From JAHOYW01 sp963664605 (GTDB lineage Bacteria; Verrucomicrobiota; Lentisphaeria; Victivallales; Victivallaceae), in the NCBI GenBank assembly GCA_963664605.1, contig OY761536.1:2852001-2916000 (forward strand): 64,000 nt of DNA, written 5' to 3'. Below the pieces are notes generated by a model. The model made no database searches. It was given only the letters and a program-made list of their open reading frames with translations, and was not told the DNA's origin. Positions 27,857 to 36,105 of this stretch are shown here, in pieces. A program made the translations under genes and the position numbers. How positions within the stretch are numbered: position 1 is the first letter of the stretch; each line of letters starts with the position of its first letter.

Positions 27857-29209
27857 ATGGGCGTGGTAAAATTGAATGTTGCTGATATTTGGCAAGTAGC
27901 AGCCGAAAGATTACAGCAACAGATACATATTACCACATATGAACAATGGTTTCAAAATATTATCCCGGTTGCCCTTAATGAAAAATCTATCGTTCTGGGT
28001 GTTTCCGATGATTTTTTTGCGGACTGGCTGAAAGATAATTTTAATGATATTTTATCTGATTCCCTGAAAGACATAGAAGGTAATGATTACTCCTATAGTT
28101 TCAAAAGCGGTTATCTGGCTCAGAAAAAAGAAAAACCGAAAGCCGCTCCAAAAGCAAAAGCCGCCAGAACTTCCAAAAAAATCAAACCCGGCAATTGCCT
28201 GAGCCGTCATACTTTTGAAAATTTTGTTGTCGGCGAGGAAAACCGTTATGCATATACGGCAACCCAGACAGCGGCGGAAAACCCCGGATTATACAATCCC
28301 CTTTATATTTACGGCGGAACCGGCACGGGAAAAACACACTTGCTACAGTCGGTAGCGCATTATGCGGTGGAAAAAGACCATAGCACCCGTGTCCGCTATA
28401 TAACCTGTGAAGAATTTTTGAACAACTATGTAGATTCCCTCCGCAATAAAAAACATTCTGAATTCCGTACTTTTGTCCGGGACATAGATATTCTCCTGGT
28501 TGACGATGTCCACATGCTGGCTAATAAAACCCAGCTGCAGGAAGAATTTTTCAACACTTTCAACTCATTATACAACCAGAACAAACAAATTATTCTTACT
28601 TCCGATAAACCGCCAAGCGAAATAAAAGGGCTTGAATCACGCCTGGTATCACGTTTTGAATCAGGCGTAACCACTGAAATAAGTATTCCGGGCTTTGAAA
28701 CCCGTTTAGCTATCCTGCGCATGATGCAGGAGGAACATCTGGTAAAGCTCAGTGATGAAGTCCTGCAGTTTATCGCAAACAACATACATTCAAGCGTCCG
28801 CCGCCTGCAGGGTGCATTATTCCGTTTAGTCGCCTATGCATCAGCAATGTCAGTAGCCGATATTGACGTCGAACAAGCGGAAAAATTATTACGCAGACTG
28901 CTTGAAGAGGAAACTGCCGCTCAACTTGTTTCTATAGAATCGATCCAACGGGTTGTCGCTGACTATTTTGAAATCCGCGTTGGCGATCTTCTCAGTAACA
29001 AACGGCCCAAGAATATTGCCCAGCCACGCATGGTGGCGATGTATCTCTGCCGCAAACTGACCGATTTCTCTTTTCCTGAAATCGGCAATGCTTTCGGCAG
29101 AAACCACGCAACAATCATGAATGCCTGGAAACAGGTTCCTAAACTCTGCTCAAAAGATGAAAATATACGCCGTTCTGTTTCTCTCCTGGAACACAAATTT
29201 AAAAGCTGA
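27857..29209 (+). CDS. dnaA: Chromosomal replication initiator protein DnaA
   Basis: ATP-dependent initiator of chromosome replication. The 450-residue protein has domain I (IWQVAAERLQQQI, TYEQWFQNI, about 10-80), a short Lys/Ala/Pro-rich linker (about 88-115), the AAA+ domain with Walker A GGTGTGKTH (153-161), Walker B DILLVDDVHMLANK and SRLVSRFESG, and domain IV with the signature GNAFGRNHATIMNAWK in place of the common GRDHTTVLHA. The last differs at several positions in the DNA-reading helix, which may go with the non-canonical boxes upstream. dnaN and recF do not follow; a class I amidotransferase starts 6 bp downstream. Confidence 0.96.
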   Translation: MGVVKLNVADIWQVAAERLQQQIHITTYEQWFQNIIPVALNEKSIVLGVSDDFFADWLKDNFNDILSDSLKDIEGNDYSYSFKSGYLAQKKEKPKAAPKAKAARTSKKIKPGNCLSRHTFENFVVGEENRYAYTATQTAAENPGLYNPLYIYGGTGTGKTHLLQSVAHYAVEKDHSTRVRYITCEEFLNNYVDSLRNKKHSEFRTFVRDIDILLVDDVHMLANKTQLQEEFFNTFNSLYNQNKQIILTSDKPPSEIKGLESRLVSRFESGVTTEISIPGFETRLAILRMMQEEHLVKLSDEVLQFIANNIHSSVRRLQGALFRLVAYASAMSVADIDVEQAEKLLRRLLEEETAAQLVSIESIQRVVADYFEIRVGDLLSNKRPKNIAQPRMVAMYLCRKLTDFSFPEIGNAFGRNHATIMNAWKQVPKLCSKDENIRRSVSLLEHKFKS

Positions 29210-29215
29210 TTTACA

Positions 29216-29935
29216 ATGTGCAAGCTAAAACAATCAGCACGTCCGGTAATCGGCATCAGTACCCACTATAAATATGGAGAGGATTATAAAAGCTCATTTC
29301 GAGATCATATTCTAGTTCCTGAACTCTATGTTAAACACGTACTTGATGCCGGAGCTTTTCCACTGCTTATTCCTTGTGTGGAAGACATTAAACGAATAGA
29401 ACTTTTTGCTGAACTTCTTGACGGCTGTATATTTATTGGCGGCCCCGATTATCCGGCAAAATTCTTCAATGAAATCGACTCCCCGGAAAATAAGGCATAT
29501 TTGCGTTTACGTCCTGAATTTGAATTTCAGCTAATGAAAAAAGTTCTTGAAAAAAATATCCCTATTCTGGGTATATGCGCCGGACAGCAGCTCCTGAACA
29601 TAGCGCTCGGCGGAAAAATAATTCAGCATATCCCGACTGCAAAAGAACATTACGACGAACAATACCATAATTGCAGAATAATCGCTGACGGCCTGTTGAA
29701 ACAGATAATCGGACATGATAATTTTGAGGTTAATTCCTACCATCATCAAGCGGTCGATCCCAATGCTCTTGGTTCCGGTCTGAAAGTAACAGCCGTTGCA
29801 GATGACGGAGTTGTTGAAGCAATCGAAGGCACAGGGGAAGTCTTCCGTTTGGGTTTACAGTTTCACGCCGAACGCCATCGAGACAAAGATATCAGCGAAA
29901 AGATATTCAATGCTTTTATCTGTGCGGCAAGCTGA
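29216..29935 (+). CDS. Class I glutamine amidotransferase-like hydrolase (peptidase C26, PuuD-like)
   Basis: A 239-residue cytoplasmic protein related to gamma-glutamyl-GABA hydrolase. The catalytic triad is visible: nucleophile Cys in ILGICAGQQLLNIALGG, and the His-Glu pair in LGLQFHAERH (usually QFHPE). GCIFIGGPDYPAKFF and NSYHHQAVDP are further family motifs. PuuD-type enzymes release glutamate from gamma-glutamyl conjugates in putrescine breakdown, but no other puu gene is nearby, so the substrate is open. It begins 6 bp after the dnaA stop and is probably cotranscribed. Confidence 0.85.
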   Translation: MCKLKQSARPVIGISTHYKYGEDYKSSFRDHILVPELYVKHVLDAGAFPLLIPCVEDIKRIELFAELLDGCIFIGGPDYPAKFFNEIDSPENKAYLRLRPEFEFQLMKKVLEKNIPILGICAGQQLLNIALGGKIIQHIPTAKEHYDEQYHNCRIIADGLLKQIIGHDNFEVNSYHHQAVDPNALGSGLKVTAVADDGVVEAIEGTGEVFRLGLQFHAERHRDKDISEKIFNAFICAAS

Positions 29936-29943
29936 TCCATCTG

Positions 29944-29963
29944 CACGGCTGGGGACAGCCGTG
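29944..29963. repeat. Small hairpin with sequence shared at 61582-61595
   Basis: CACGGCT and AGCCGTG (7-bp perfect stem, loop ggggac) follow a stop codon by 8 bp. No T run follows, so it is not a classical terminator. The 14-mer ggacagccgtggct at 29953-29966 recurs at 61582-61595, also just after a stop codon. Confidence 0.55.
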
Positions 29964-30030
29964 GCTTACATACAAAGGAAAAGATTCTCAAAAGGCGCAC
30001 CTTCCTTAGCCACTTATCGAGATGAGTTAT

Positions 30031-31473
30031 TCAATCAAGTTTATGCTTGAGCAGTTGCACTACCATTTGCGGATTGGCTTTACCACGGCTTAGTTTCATA
30101 ACCTGTCCTACGAAGAACTGCAGGACTTTGGGGTTGCCGTCCTTGTACTGCTGAACTTGTGGAGCGTTGTTAGCAATGGCTTCATCAACCAGGGATTCAA
30201 TAGCTCCAGTATCGGTTACCTGCTCCAAACCTTTTTCCTTGACTATAGCTTGAGCATCTTTGCCAGTCTTGAACATCTCGCCAAAAACTTCTTTAGCGAT
30301 TTTACCGCTGATAGTGTTGTTTTCTATCAAAGCAATCATTCCCGCGAATTGCTCTGGTGATATTTTACATTCTGAAATATCAATGCCCGCATCAGAAAGT
30401 TCGCGAAGCAGCTCGGAAATAATCCAGTTTGCTAATGTTTTAGGCGTCTTGACCAATTTTGCGCCTTTTTCAAAGTAAATAGCTACCGCTTTACTCTGGC
30501 AAACAACTTCCGCGTCATAGTCAGTAATATCAAAATCTCTGATAAAACGTTCACGCATCGCGGCTGGCAACTCCGGCAGGTTCGCGCGGAATTTTTCAAT
30601 TTCCTCGTCGGTAAAAGTTACTGGCATTAAATCCGGGTCCGGAAAATAACGATAATCGTGCGCTTCCTCTTTCACCCGCATCAAATACGTTTCACCGCGA
30701 TCATCGTTCCAGCCGCGGGTTTCCTGCTGCAAAGTTCCACCATTTTCCAAAATCTCCGGCTGACGCCAGATCTCATATTCCAGCGAACGATGCGCGGCGC
30801 GGAAACTGTTGAGGTTTTTTATTTCTATTTTAGTTCCGAATTCCTTTTCCCCGACTTTACGCACCGAAACATTCACGTCACAGCGCATCTGTCCTTTCTC
30901 CATATCACAGTCACTTATTCCAGCATACTGCATAATCTGCTTGAGTTTGTTCAAGTAGGCATAAGCCTCATCAGGAGTACGAATATCCGGTTCGCTGACT
31001 ATTTCCATCAACGGCACTCCGGCACGGTTGTAATCGACTCCGCTGTAACCGGAAAAATGTGTTAACTTGCCGACATCCTCTTCCAGGTGTATCCGGGTAA
31101 TGCCAATAGTTACATCGCCCATATCTTCACCGGAAAAACCTTTGCCGCTGATATCAATATGTCCGTGTTCACAGAACGGCAGATCATATTGAGAAATCTG
31201 GTAGTTTTTGGGCATGTCAGGGTAAAAATAGCTTTTGCGGTCAAATTTACTGAAATTAGCAATCTTGCAGTCGGTCAACAGGCCAGCCACTACAGTTTGA
31301 TCGATTGCTTTTTTATTAGGCACGGGCAAAACTCCGGGGTATCCCATGCAAACCGGACAGACACGAGTATTAGGCTCTCCGCCGGATTGATTGGCGCATG
31401 AGCAAAACATTTTACTTTCAGTTTTTATCTCAACATGGACCTCCAGTCCGATTACCGCTTCATATTCAGCCAT
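30031..31473 (-). CDS. gatB: Asp-tRNA(Asn)/Glu-tRNA(Gln) amidotransferase subunit B
   Basis: The tRNA-binding and kinase-like subunit of GatCAB, which amidates mischarged Glu-tRNA(Gln) and Asp-tRNA(Asn). The 480-residue length is standard. The N-terminal VIGLEVHVEI, CSCANQSGGEPNTRVCPVCM with its zinc cysteines and GYPGVLPVPNKKA are diagnostic; GVPLMEIVSEPD and CDVNVSVRK follow. The C-terminal YqeY-like domain includes GQVMKLSRGKANPQMVVQLL. gatA and gatC are not in the window, so the subunits are encoded at separate sites. Confidence 0.96.
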   Translation of the reverse strand: MAEYEAVIGLEVHVEIKTESKMFCSCANQSGGEPNTRVCPVCMGYPGVLPVPNKKAIDQTVVAGLLTDCKIANFSKFDRKSYFYPDMPKNYQISQYDLPFCEHGHIDISGKGFSGEDMGDVTIGITRIHLEEDVGKLTHFSGYSGVDYNRAGVPLMEIVSEPDIRTPDEAYAYLNKLKQIMQYAGISDCDMEKGQMRCDVNVSVRKVGEKEFGTKIEIKNLNSFRAAHRSLEYEIWRQPEILENGGTLQQETRGWNDDRGETYLMRVKEEAHDYRYFPDPDLMPVTFTDEEIEKFRANLPELPAAMRERFIRDFDITDYDAEVVCQSKAVAIYFEKGAKLVKTPKTLANWIISELLRELSDAGIDISECKISPEQFAGMIALIENNTISGKIAKEVFGEMFKTGKDAQAIVKEKGLEQVTDTGAIESLVDEAIANNAPQVQQYKDGNPKVLQFFVGQVMKLSRGKANPQMVVQLLKHKLD

Positions 31474-31487
31474 TATAAACCCTTAAT

Positions 31488-31522
31488 AGTTTTAAGATTT
31501 AAGTTTTAAGATTCAAGGTTTG
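31488..31522. repeat. Heptamer repeat (AGTTTTA-type, 5 units)
   Basis: Five 7-bp units in phase: agtttta, agattta, agtttta, agattca, aggtttg. They lie just upstream of gatB. The unit AGTTTTA is the complement of TAAAACT, the unit of the array at 60495-60528. Confidence 0.65.
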
Positions 31523-31590
31523 CTTATAGCGCAGACCAGTTTTGTTAATTTAACCGTAATCGGAATAAAATCCAGTCAGTCACAGCTTTA

Positions 31591-32088
31591 TTATTGTTCT
31601 TTTTTAGGAGAATTTACTCTGGGTTGATTTTTTGAGTGGTGTTCTATGAGGTCAGATGAGGAGATATCGAGTCCAACAGTAAGGAAATCAATATATTCTG
31701 CTGGTACGTCTTCGGGTTCATTTTCAAAATCAGTTTCAGGATCAAGGAAATCATCAATTAAAAGAGAGCTTTTAGTTTCAATACCGACTTCAGACATTTT
31801 CGGCGGGTCTGCTTCCAGGACAGGTACGGTTTCCGGCTCAGGCTCTTGATCTTTACTCACTCTGCCGAGAAGTTTCTTGAAAAATGCTTTAATCCTGCTG
31901 TCCAGGTTTTCTTTTTTGTCTTCATTCAATGCCTCAACGCTTTCTTTAAAAACGGCGTCATCATCCAAAGGCATCTCTTTTTCTTTAACTTTAAAGAAAC
32001 TGTCACACCCAAGACAAAACATTTGAGATTCTTTCTGGGACTCTCCAACTTCGTGCACCATCCCGCATCGCGAACAACAAGTTTCCAT
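31591..32088 (-). CDS. Zinc-ribbon protein of unknown function
   Basis: A 165-residue protein. The first 35 residues form a zinc ribbon: two cysteine pairs, CSRC near residue 5 and CLGC near residue 26. The rest is low-complexity and strongly acidic, with many Glu, Asp and Pro, and looks disordered. Such an arrangement is common in small cytoplasmic adaptor proteins, but no function is recognised. It is on the same strand as gatB, 117 bp upstream of it, and divergent from ffh. Confidence 0.65.
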   Translation of the reverse strand: METCCSRCGMVHEVGESQKESQMFCLGCDSFFKVKEKEMPLDDDAVFKESVEALNEDKKENLDSRIKAFFKKLLGRVSKDQEPEPETVPVLEADPPKMSEVGIETKSSLLIDDFLDPETDFENEPEDVPAEYIDFLTVGLDISSSDLIEHHSKNQPRVNSPKKEQ

Positions 32089-32328
32089 TTTAATCCTCTT
32101 CGATCATTTCACCTGTATTCAAATAAATACTTTTATATATAATAGGCGATTTTTCCATATAATGCAATACTATAAATATTTATTTTTCTATCCGTAACTG
32201 AAACTGTGAAACTTTACTAACGGGAATATTGTATTTATAAGATTTCGCACTATATTATTGACTTTTGATTTATTCCATGATTTTGGGGTCGAATATTAAC
32301 GATTTAGCAAAGTAAAAGTTTTAAAATT

Positions 32329-33828
32329 ATGTTTGATACACTTAGTGATAAACTTCAGGATACGTTTCGAAAACTTCGCGGCACAGCGCATTTAAGCGAA
32401 TCCAATATCCAGGAGGCAATGCGGGAAATAAGACTGGCTCTGCTCGAAGCGGATGTCAATATTGATATCGTAAAAGAATTTGTCAAGACCGTCAGCGAAG
32501 ACTGCATCGGACACGAAGTAATAAAAAGCGTTACTCCGGCTCAACAGCTTACTAAGATCGTCAATGACCGCCTTATCGAATTGATGGGAGAAGCGGAAGC
32601 CCCGCTAAACCTCACTTCTTCGCCAAGCGTGATAATGATGGTCGGACTGCACGGAAGCGGTAAAACCACAAGTACCGCAAAACTGGCGCTCAGGCTGAAA
32701 AAAGATAAAAAGAGAGTTTTACTGGTTGCCGGCGACGTTTACCGTCCTGCCGCGATTGACCAGTTGGAAGTACTCGGCCGCGAAATAGATGTTCCAGTAT
32801 ATGCAGAACGCGGCAATCCGAATGTCGCACAAATAGCCGCCAACGCGGTTGACGAAGCCAAATTCCAGCACGCAGATGTCGTTTTAATTGATACAGCCGG
32901 ACGTTTACAAATAGACGAAGATATGGTGCAGGAGCTTGTCAGGGTATCACAGAGCGCCCGTGCCGAGGAAATCCTGCTGGTAGCCGATGCCGCACTCGGG
33001 CAGGAAGCTGTTTCTGTTGCGGACCATTTCCATAAAGCATTGGGAATAACAGGCATAGTCCTGACCAAATTTGATGGCGATGCCAGAGGCGGAGCCGCTT
33101 TATCCATACGCCGCGTCACTGGCTGCCCGATAAAATTCGTCGGGGTCGGTGAAAAAATCGATGACATGCAGGTATTTCATCCCGACCGTATGGCTTCACG
33201 TATCCTCAATATGGGAGATGTGGTTTCACTTGTAGAAAAAGCATCTGAGGAACTGGATATAAAAGAAGCTGAAAAACTGAAAAACAAGTTCAAAAAGAAT
33301 CAGTTTGATTTCAATGATTTTCTTTCTCAACTCAGGCAGATATCAAAACTCGGCGGCGCTGAGTCTATCATGAAGTTACTCCCAGGCGGACGTGACCTCA
33401 GCAAAGCAATCGGTGCTCTTGACCCGAAACATTTTTCCCGTATCGAAGCGATTATCCTGTCAATGACTCCAGAAGAGCGCAGCCGCCCGGAAATTGTCGA
33501 TTTTTCCAGACGCAAACGCCTTGCTAAAGGCAGCGGTAACTCTCTGGAACAAGTTTCCGGTATGGTCAAGCAGTTTAACCAAATGCGGAAAATGATGAAA
33601 AAGACTGGAATGTTTAAAAAATTATTTAACAGTTTCACCGGAAACGATATGCCGGCAATGGGCGGAATGGACTCCATGGCAGGCATGGCGGATATGGGGG
33701 CAATGGGCGGAATGGGCAGTTTTATGGATGACGGACCTGTTATTTCCAAAAAAGACGCTGACAAAAAGAAACGCTTGAAAAAGCTCAAAAAGAAACAGCA
33801 GAAAAAGAATAGAAAAAAGAAAAAATAA
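32329..33828 (+). CDS. ffh: Signal recognition particle protein Ffh
   Basis: GTPase that with SRP RNA targets nascent membrane proteins to FtsY. The NG domain has Walker A GLHGSGKTT (106-114; usually GLQGSGKTT), DTAGRLQID, TKFDGDARGGAALS and GVGEKIDDMQVF. The M domain starts near residue 330 and has KQFNQMRKMMKKTGM. At 499 residues it is longer than the usual 450 because of a Met/Gly-rich segment (about 440-470) and a very lysine-rich tail. No SRP RNA gene was seen nearby. Start is the ATG at 32329. Confidence 0.96.
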   Translation: MFDTLSDKLQDTFRKLRGTAHLSESNIQEAMREIRLALLEADVNIDIVKEFVKTVSEDCIGHEVIKSVTPAQQLTKIVNDRLIELMGEAEAPLNLTSSPSVIMMVGLHGSGKTTSTAKLALRLKKDKKRVLLVAGDVYRPAAIDQLEVLGREIDVPVYAERGNPNVAQIAANAVDEAKFQHADVVLIDTAGRLQIDEDMVQELVRVSQSARAEEILLVADAALGQEAVSVADHFHKALGITGIVLTKFDGDARGGAALSIRRVTGCPIKFVGVGEKIDDMQVFHPDRMASRILNMGDVVSLVEKASEELDIKEAEKLKNKFKKNQFDFNDFLSQLRQISKLGGAESIMKLLPGGRDLSKAIGALDPKHFSRIEAIILSMTPEERSRPEIVDFSRRKRLAKGSGNSLEQVSGMVKQFNQMRKMMKKTGMFKKLFNSFTGNDMPAMGGMDSMAGMADMGAMGGMGSFMDDGPVISKKDADKKKRLKKLKKKQQKKNRKKKK

Positions 33829-33877
33829 ATAAAGCTTAAAATATAAAAATCAATATTAAATAACTTGAGGGGTTAAT

Positions 33878-34672
33878 ATGTTTACTTTGATTATATCTCT
33901 GATTGCAGCAGCAATTATCGGCGGCCTTAGTTCTATGAAATACGACATTGCATGGACAGTTATTAATACTGTCGCTGCTTTTGCCGTATGCTGGATTGGG
34001 ATCGGTCTGTTCATCCGTCACAAAATAAATAAGATAAACGGCATTATTCAAGACAAAATGGAAGAAGCGCAAAAGAAGATCAACCGCAAACTGCAAATGT
34101 TCCAGAACCGTCCCGGCGCAAATGTTAAATCCGTCCAGAAAACTCTGGAAAAAGATCAAAACGACGCTATTCGTGAAGCCCTGAATACCACCCATCAGGT
34201 GGATCGTTATTTCAAGTGGAATTTTCTCCTCAAAAAACAAATCACCACTATGCGCATGATGTTTTATTACCAGATGAAAGACTTCAAGAAAGTTGACGAA
34301 TTAATGCCTGACTGCATGTTTCTCGACCCACGCGCCAGCGCTTTCAAAATGGCTCGTATGTATAAACGCAAGGATGAAGGCATTGACAAATTTTTCACCC
34401 AGAAAAGCAAACGCCTTAAAGGTGAAAATGCCGCCCTGCTCTACGGTTTGTATTCATGGATTTTAGTCAAGAACGACCAGGCCGAAAAAGCGCTCAAACT
34501 TTTGACTGACGCACGCAAAAAAATCGATCATCCGACCATCATAGAAAACCGCGAAAAACTGGCAAACGGCAAAGTCAAACAATTTTCCAATTCCGGCTTA
34601 GGCGAATTATGGTATTCTCTCCATCTTGAGGAACCAAAAGTAAAACAAAAGAAAGTCCGGCGCAAGTTCTAA
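33878..34672 (+). CDS. Membrane protein with cytoplasmic TPR-like domain, unknown function
   Basis: A 264-residue protein. Two N-terminal transmembrane helices (about residues 3-18 and 24-48) are followed by a coiled-coil-like charged helix (KINGIIQDKMEEAQKKINRK) and a helical-repeat domain (YYQMKDFKKVDELMPDCMFL, LKLLTDARKKIDHPTIIENR). A GAGGGG ribosome site precedes the ATG. I recognise no family. The stop codon TAA overlaps the first bases of the 24-bp inverted repeat at 34671. Confidence 0.7.
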   Translation: MFTLIISLIAAAIIGGLSSMKYDIAWTVINTVAAFAVCWIGIGLFIRHKINKINGIIQDKMEEAQKKINRKLQMFQNRPGANVKSVQKTLEKDQNDAIREALNTTHQVDRYFKWNFLLKKQITTMRMMFYYQMKDFKKVDELMPDCMFLDPRASAFKMARMYKRKDEGIDKFFTQKSKRLKGENAALLYGLYSWILVKNDQAEKALKLLTDARKKIDHPTIIENREKLANGKVKQFSNSGLGELWYSLHLEEPKVKQKKVRRKF

Positions 34673-34694
34673 ATAATTCGAAACCGACGTATCG
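34671..34694. repeat. Left inverted repeat (24 bp) flanking the nucleotidyltransferase-HEPN unit
   Basis: The 24 bases starting AAATAATTCGAAACCGACGT are the exact reverse complement of 36082-36105. Similarity continues inward through GACGC...TGGTCG.CTTAC with an 18-bp gap on this side. It begins inside the stop codon of the preceding gene. Confidence 0.9.
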
Positions 34695-34859
34695 TGACGC
34701 TGGTCGCCTTACCTCTATTTTACTAACATTATAAAGAGGCTTGAAAAAATCAGCGTAGCTATATTTTTTCAAGATGTAAGCGTTCGAGCCTCCCCGCAAC
34801 TCGCAAATATCTTCTTTTATCATCTTGACATTGAACTGGCATACGCTATATTTGCTAAC

Positions 34860-35720
34860 ATGAAGAAATCATTGTCACATTTGCCGAAAATCAAAAAAGA
34901 CGAATTAAAGAAGGTTGTCAAGACTCTGCTTGAATACAAAGAGGTTGAGATGATCATTCTGTTCGGCAGTTACGCAACCGGAAAATACGTTCATCGCGAC
35001 CGCTATGTAGAAGACGGGATTATCTATGAATACAAATCGGATTATGATTTGCTTATAATCTTAAGTCAAATAAAACAAGCCGACAATCCTTCCTTTATTC
35101 ACAGCATTACTGAAAAGCTAAAGAATTTGGGTTTATTCACTCCCGTCAGCCCGATATACGAAGGTGCAGGCTTTGTAAACCAGCAGCTTTCTGAGGGCAA
35201 TTATTTTTTTAACGACATCAAAAGCGAAGGCATCCTGCTCTACGACTCGAAAAGAAAACAACTGGCTCGGAAAAGAAAATTAAACCTTGAAGAAATCAAG
35301 AAACAGGCGCAAGATTATTTTGATGAATGGTTTGAAAGCGCAAATGAGTTTCTTGATACAACTTTTGATGATATCAAAAAAGAAAGATATAAAAAAGCCG
35401 CTTTTGAACTTCATCAGGCGACTGAACGTTTTTATCATACGGTCATGCTGGTTTTTACCGGCTATAAACTTAAAACGCATGATTTAGAAGAATTGGGAAA
35501 AACTGCGTCCACTTTGAATCTTGAATACAAAAAGATATTTCCCCGCAAAACCCAAACGGAAAAGCATCATTTTTCTTTATTACAGAGAGCCTATATAGAT
35601 TCCCGCTACAAAAGAGGCTACAGGATTACCAAAGAAGAGCTCGAATATCTCGCCAAACGCGTAATCAAACTCTGCATCCTCACCGAAAAACTCTGCAAAG
35701 AAAAAATAGACAGTTTTTGA
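34860..35720 (+). CDS. Nucleotidyltransferase-HEPN fusion protein
   Basis: A 286-residue protein joining a minimal nucleotidyltransferase domain (about 1-135) to a HEPN domain (about 145-275). The NTase motif is FGSYATGKY (35-43) followed, after an insertion of about 18 residues, by SDYDLLIIL (60-68); the insertion between the GS and DxD motifs is longer than in typical MNT proteins. The HEPN part has KKAAFELHQATERFYHTVML and a C-terminal RYKRGYRITKEELEYLAKRV. MNT and HEPN pairs often act as antitoxin/toxin or nucleotide-modifying units; a single-chain version is known, but its role here is unknown. The gene is alone between convergent inverted repeats, suggesting acquisition as a unit. Confidence 0.85.
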   Translation: MKKSLSHLPKIKKDELKKVVKTLLEYKEVEMIILFGSYATGKYVHRDRYVEDGIIYEYKSDYDLLIILSQIKQADNPSFIHSITEKLKNLGLFTPVSPIYEGAGFVNQQLSEGNYFFNDIKSEGILLYDSKRKQLARKRKLNLEEIKKQAQDYFDEWFESANEFLDTTFDDIKKERYKKAAFELHQATERFYHTVMLVFTGYKLKTHDLEELGKTASTLNLEYKKIFPRKTQTEKHHFSLLQRAYIDSRYKRGYRITKEELEYLAKRVIKLCILTEKLCKEKIDSF

Positions 35721-36017
35721 AAAAATCAACCGAATATAATAAGACTATTCTCCATTAATCAACATATTATAGTTAATATAATTGTGCAACTTTTTATCGC
35801 GCTTTCCCTGTTCAAATACCGCCGCGTTGCACATTTTCAGGGGGAGCGATATTCTGTAAAGCTTGCGTGTTTCGGCTCAAAAGGTCTTTCGCCCTCCAGT
35901 TAAGGCTCAATCGCTCAATGCTTACAAAAAATGCGCTATGCTTATTTTTGTCAGCTTCGCTAGTTGAGAAATGTGTTTTTTTTGATTTAGCGCTCCTGCG
36001 TCGCTTGCAGTTAGTTT

Positions 36018-36053
36018 CGTCTTACCACTAAAATTTATTTTAGTGGTAAGACG
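36018..36053. repeat. 16-bp perfect-stem palindrome
   Basis: Arms cgtcttaccactaaaa (36018-36033) and ttttagtggtaagacg (36038-36053) pair perfectly around a 4-nt loop. A second small hairpin (cgaccagcg...cgctgga, 36052-36073) follows directly. No T run, so terminator function is uncertain. Confidence 0.85.
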
Positions 36054-36081
36054 ACCAGCGTTCCGCCGCTGGATCGCGTCC

Positions 36082-36105
36082 CGATACGTCGGTTTCGAAT
36101 TATTT
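36082..36105. repeat. Right inverted repeat (24 bp)
   Basis: Exact reverse complement of 34671-34694. It ends one base before the stop codon of the convergent MurQ-like gene (36106-36108), so the unit fits exactly between two stop codons. Confidence 0.9.

Larger units (their letters stand above)
35721..36105. other. Non-coding right part of the inverted-repeat unit
   Basis: This 385-bp stretch has no credible gene but is rich in short inverted repeats: gtgcaac/gttgcac (35784/35825), gagcgat/atcgctc (near 35845 and 35910), and the long palindrome at 36018-36053. Its GC content is higher than that of other gaps in the window. Confidence 0.5.

Noticed and set aside
31489..32328. SRP RNA gene near ffh
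   Set aside because: No stretch with the conserved GGAAGCAGCC-type apical loop was found.
34860..35720. Classical two-gene HEPN/MNT toxin-antitoxin system
   Set aside because: Only one fused gene is present. A formal R-x6-H (RKTQTEKH) exists but not in the usual helix context, so RNase toxicity is not claimed.
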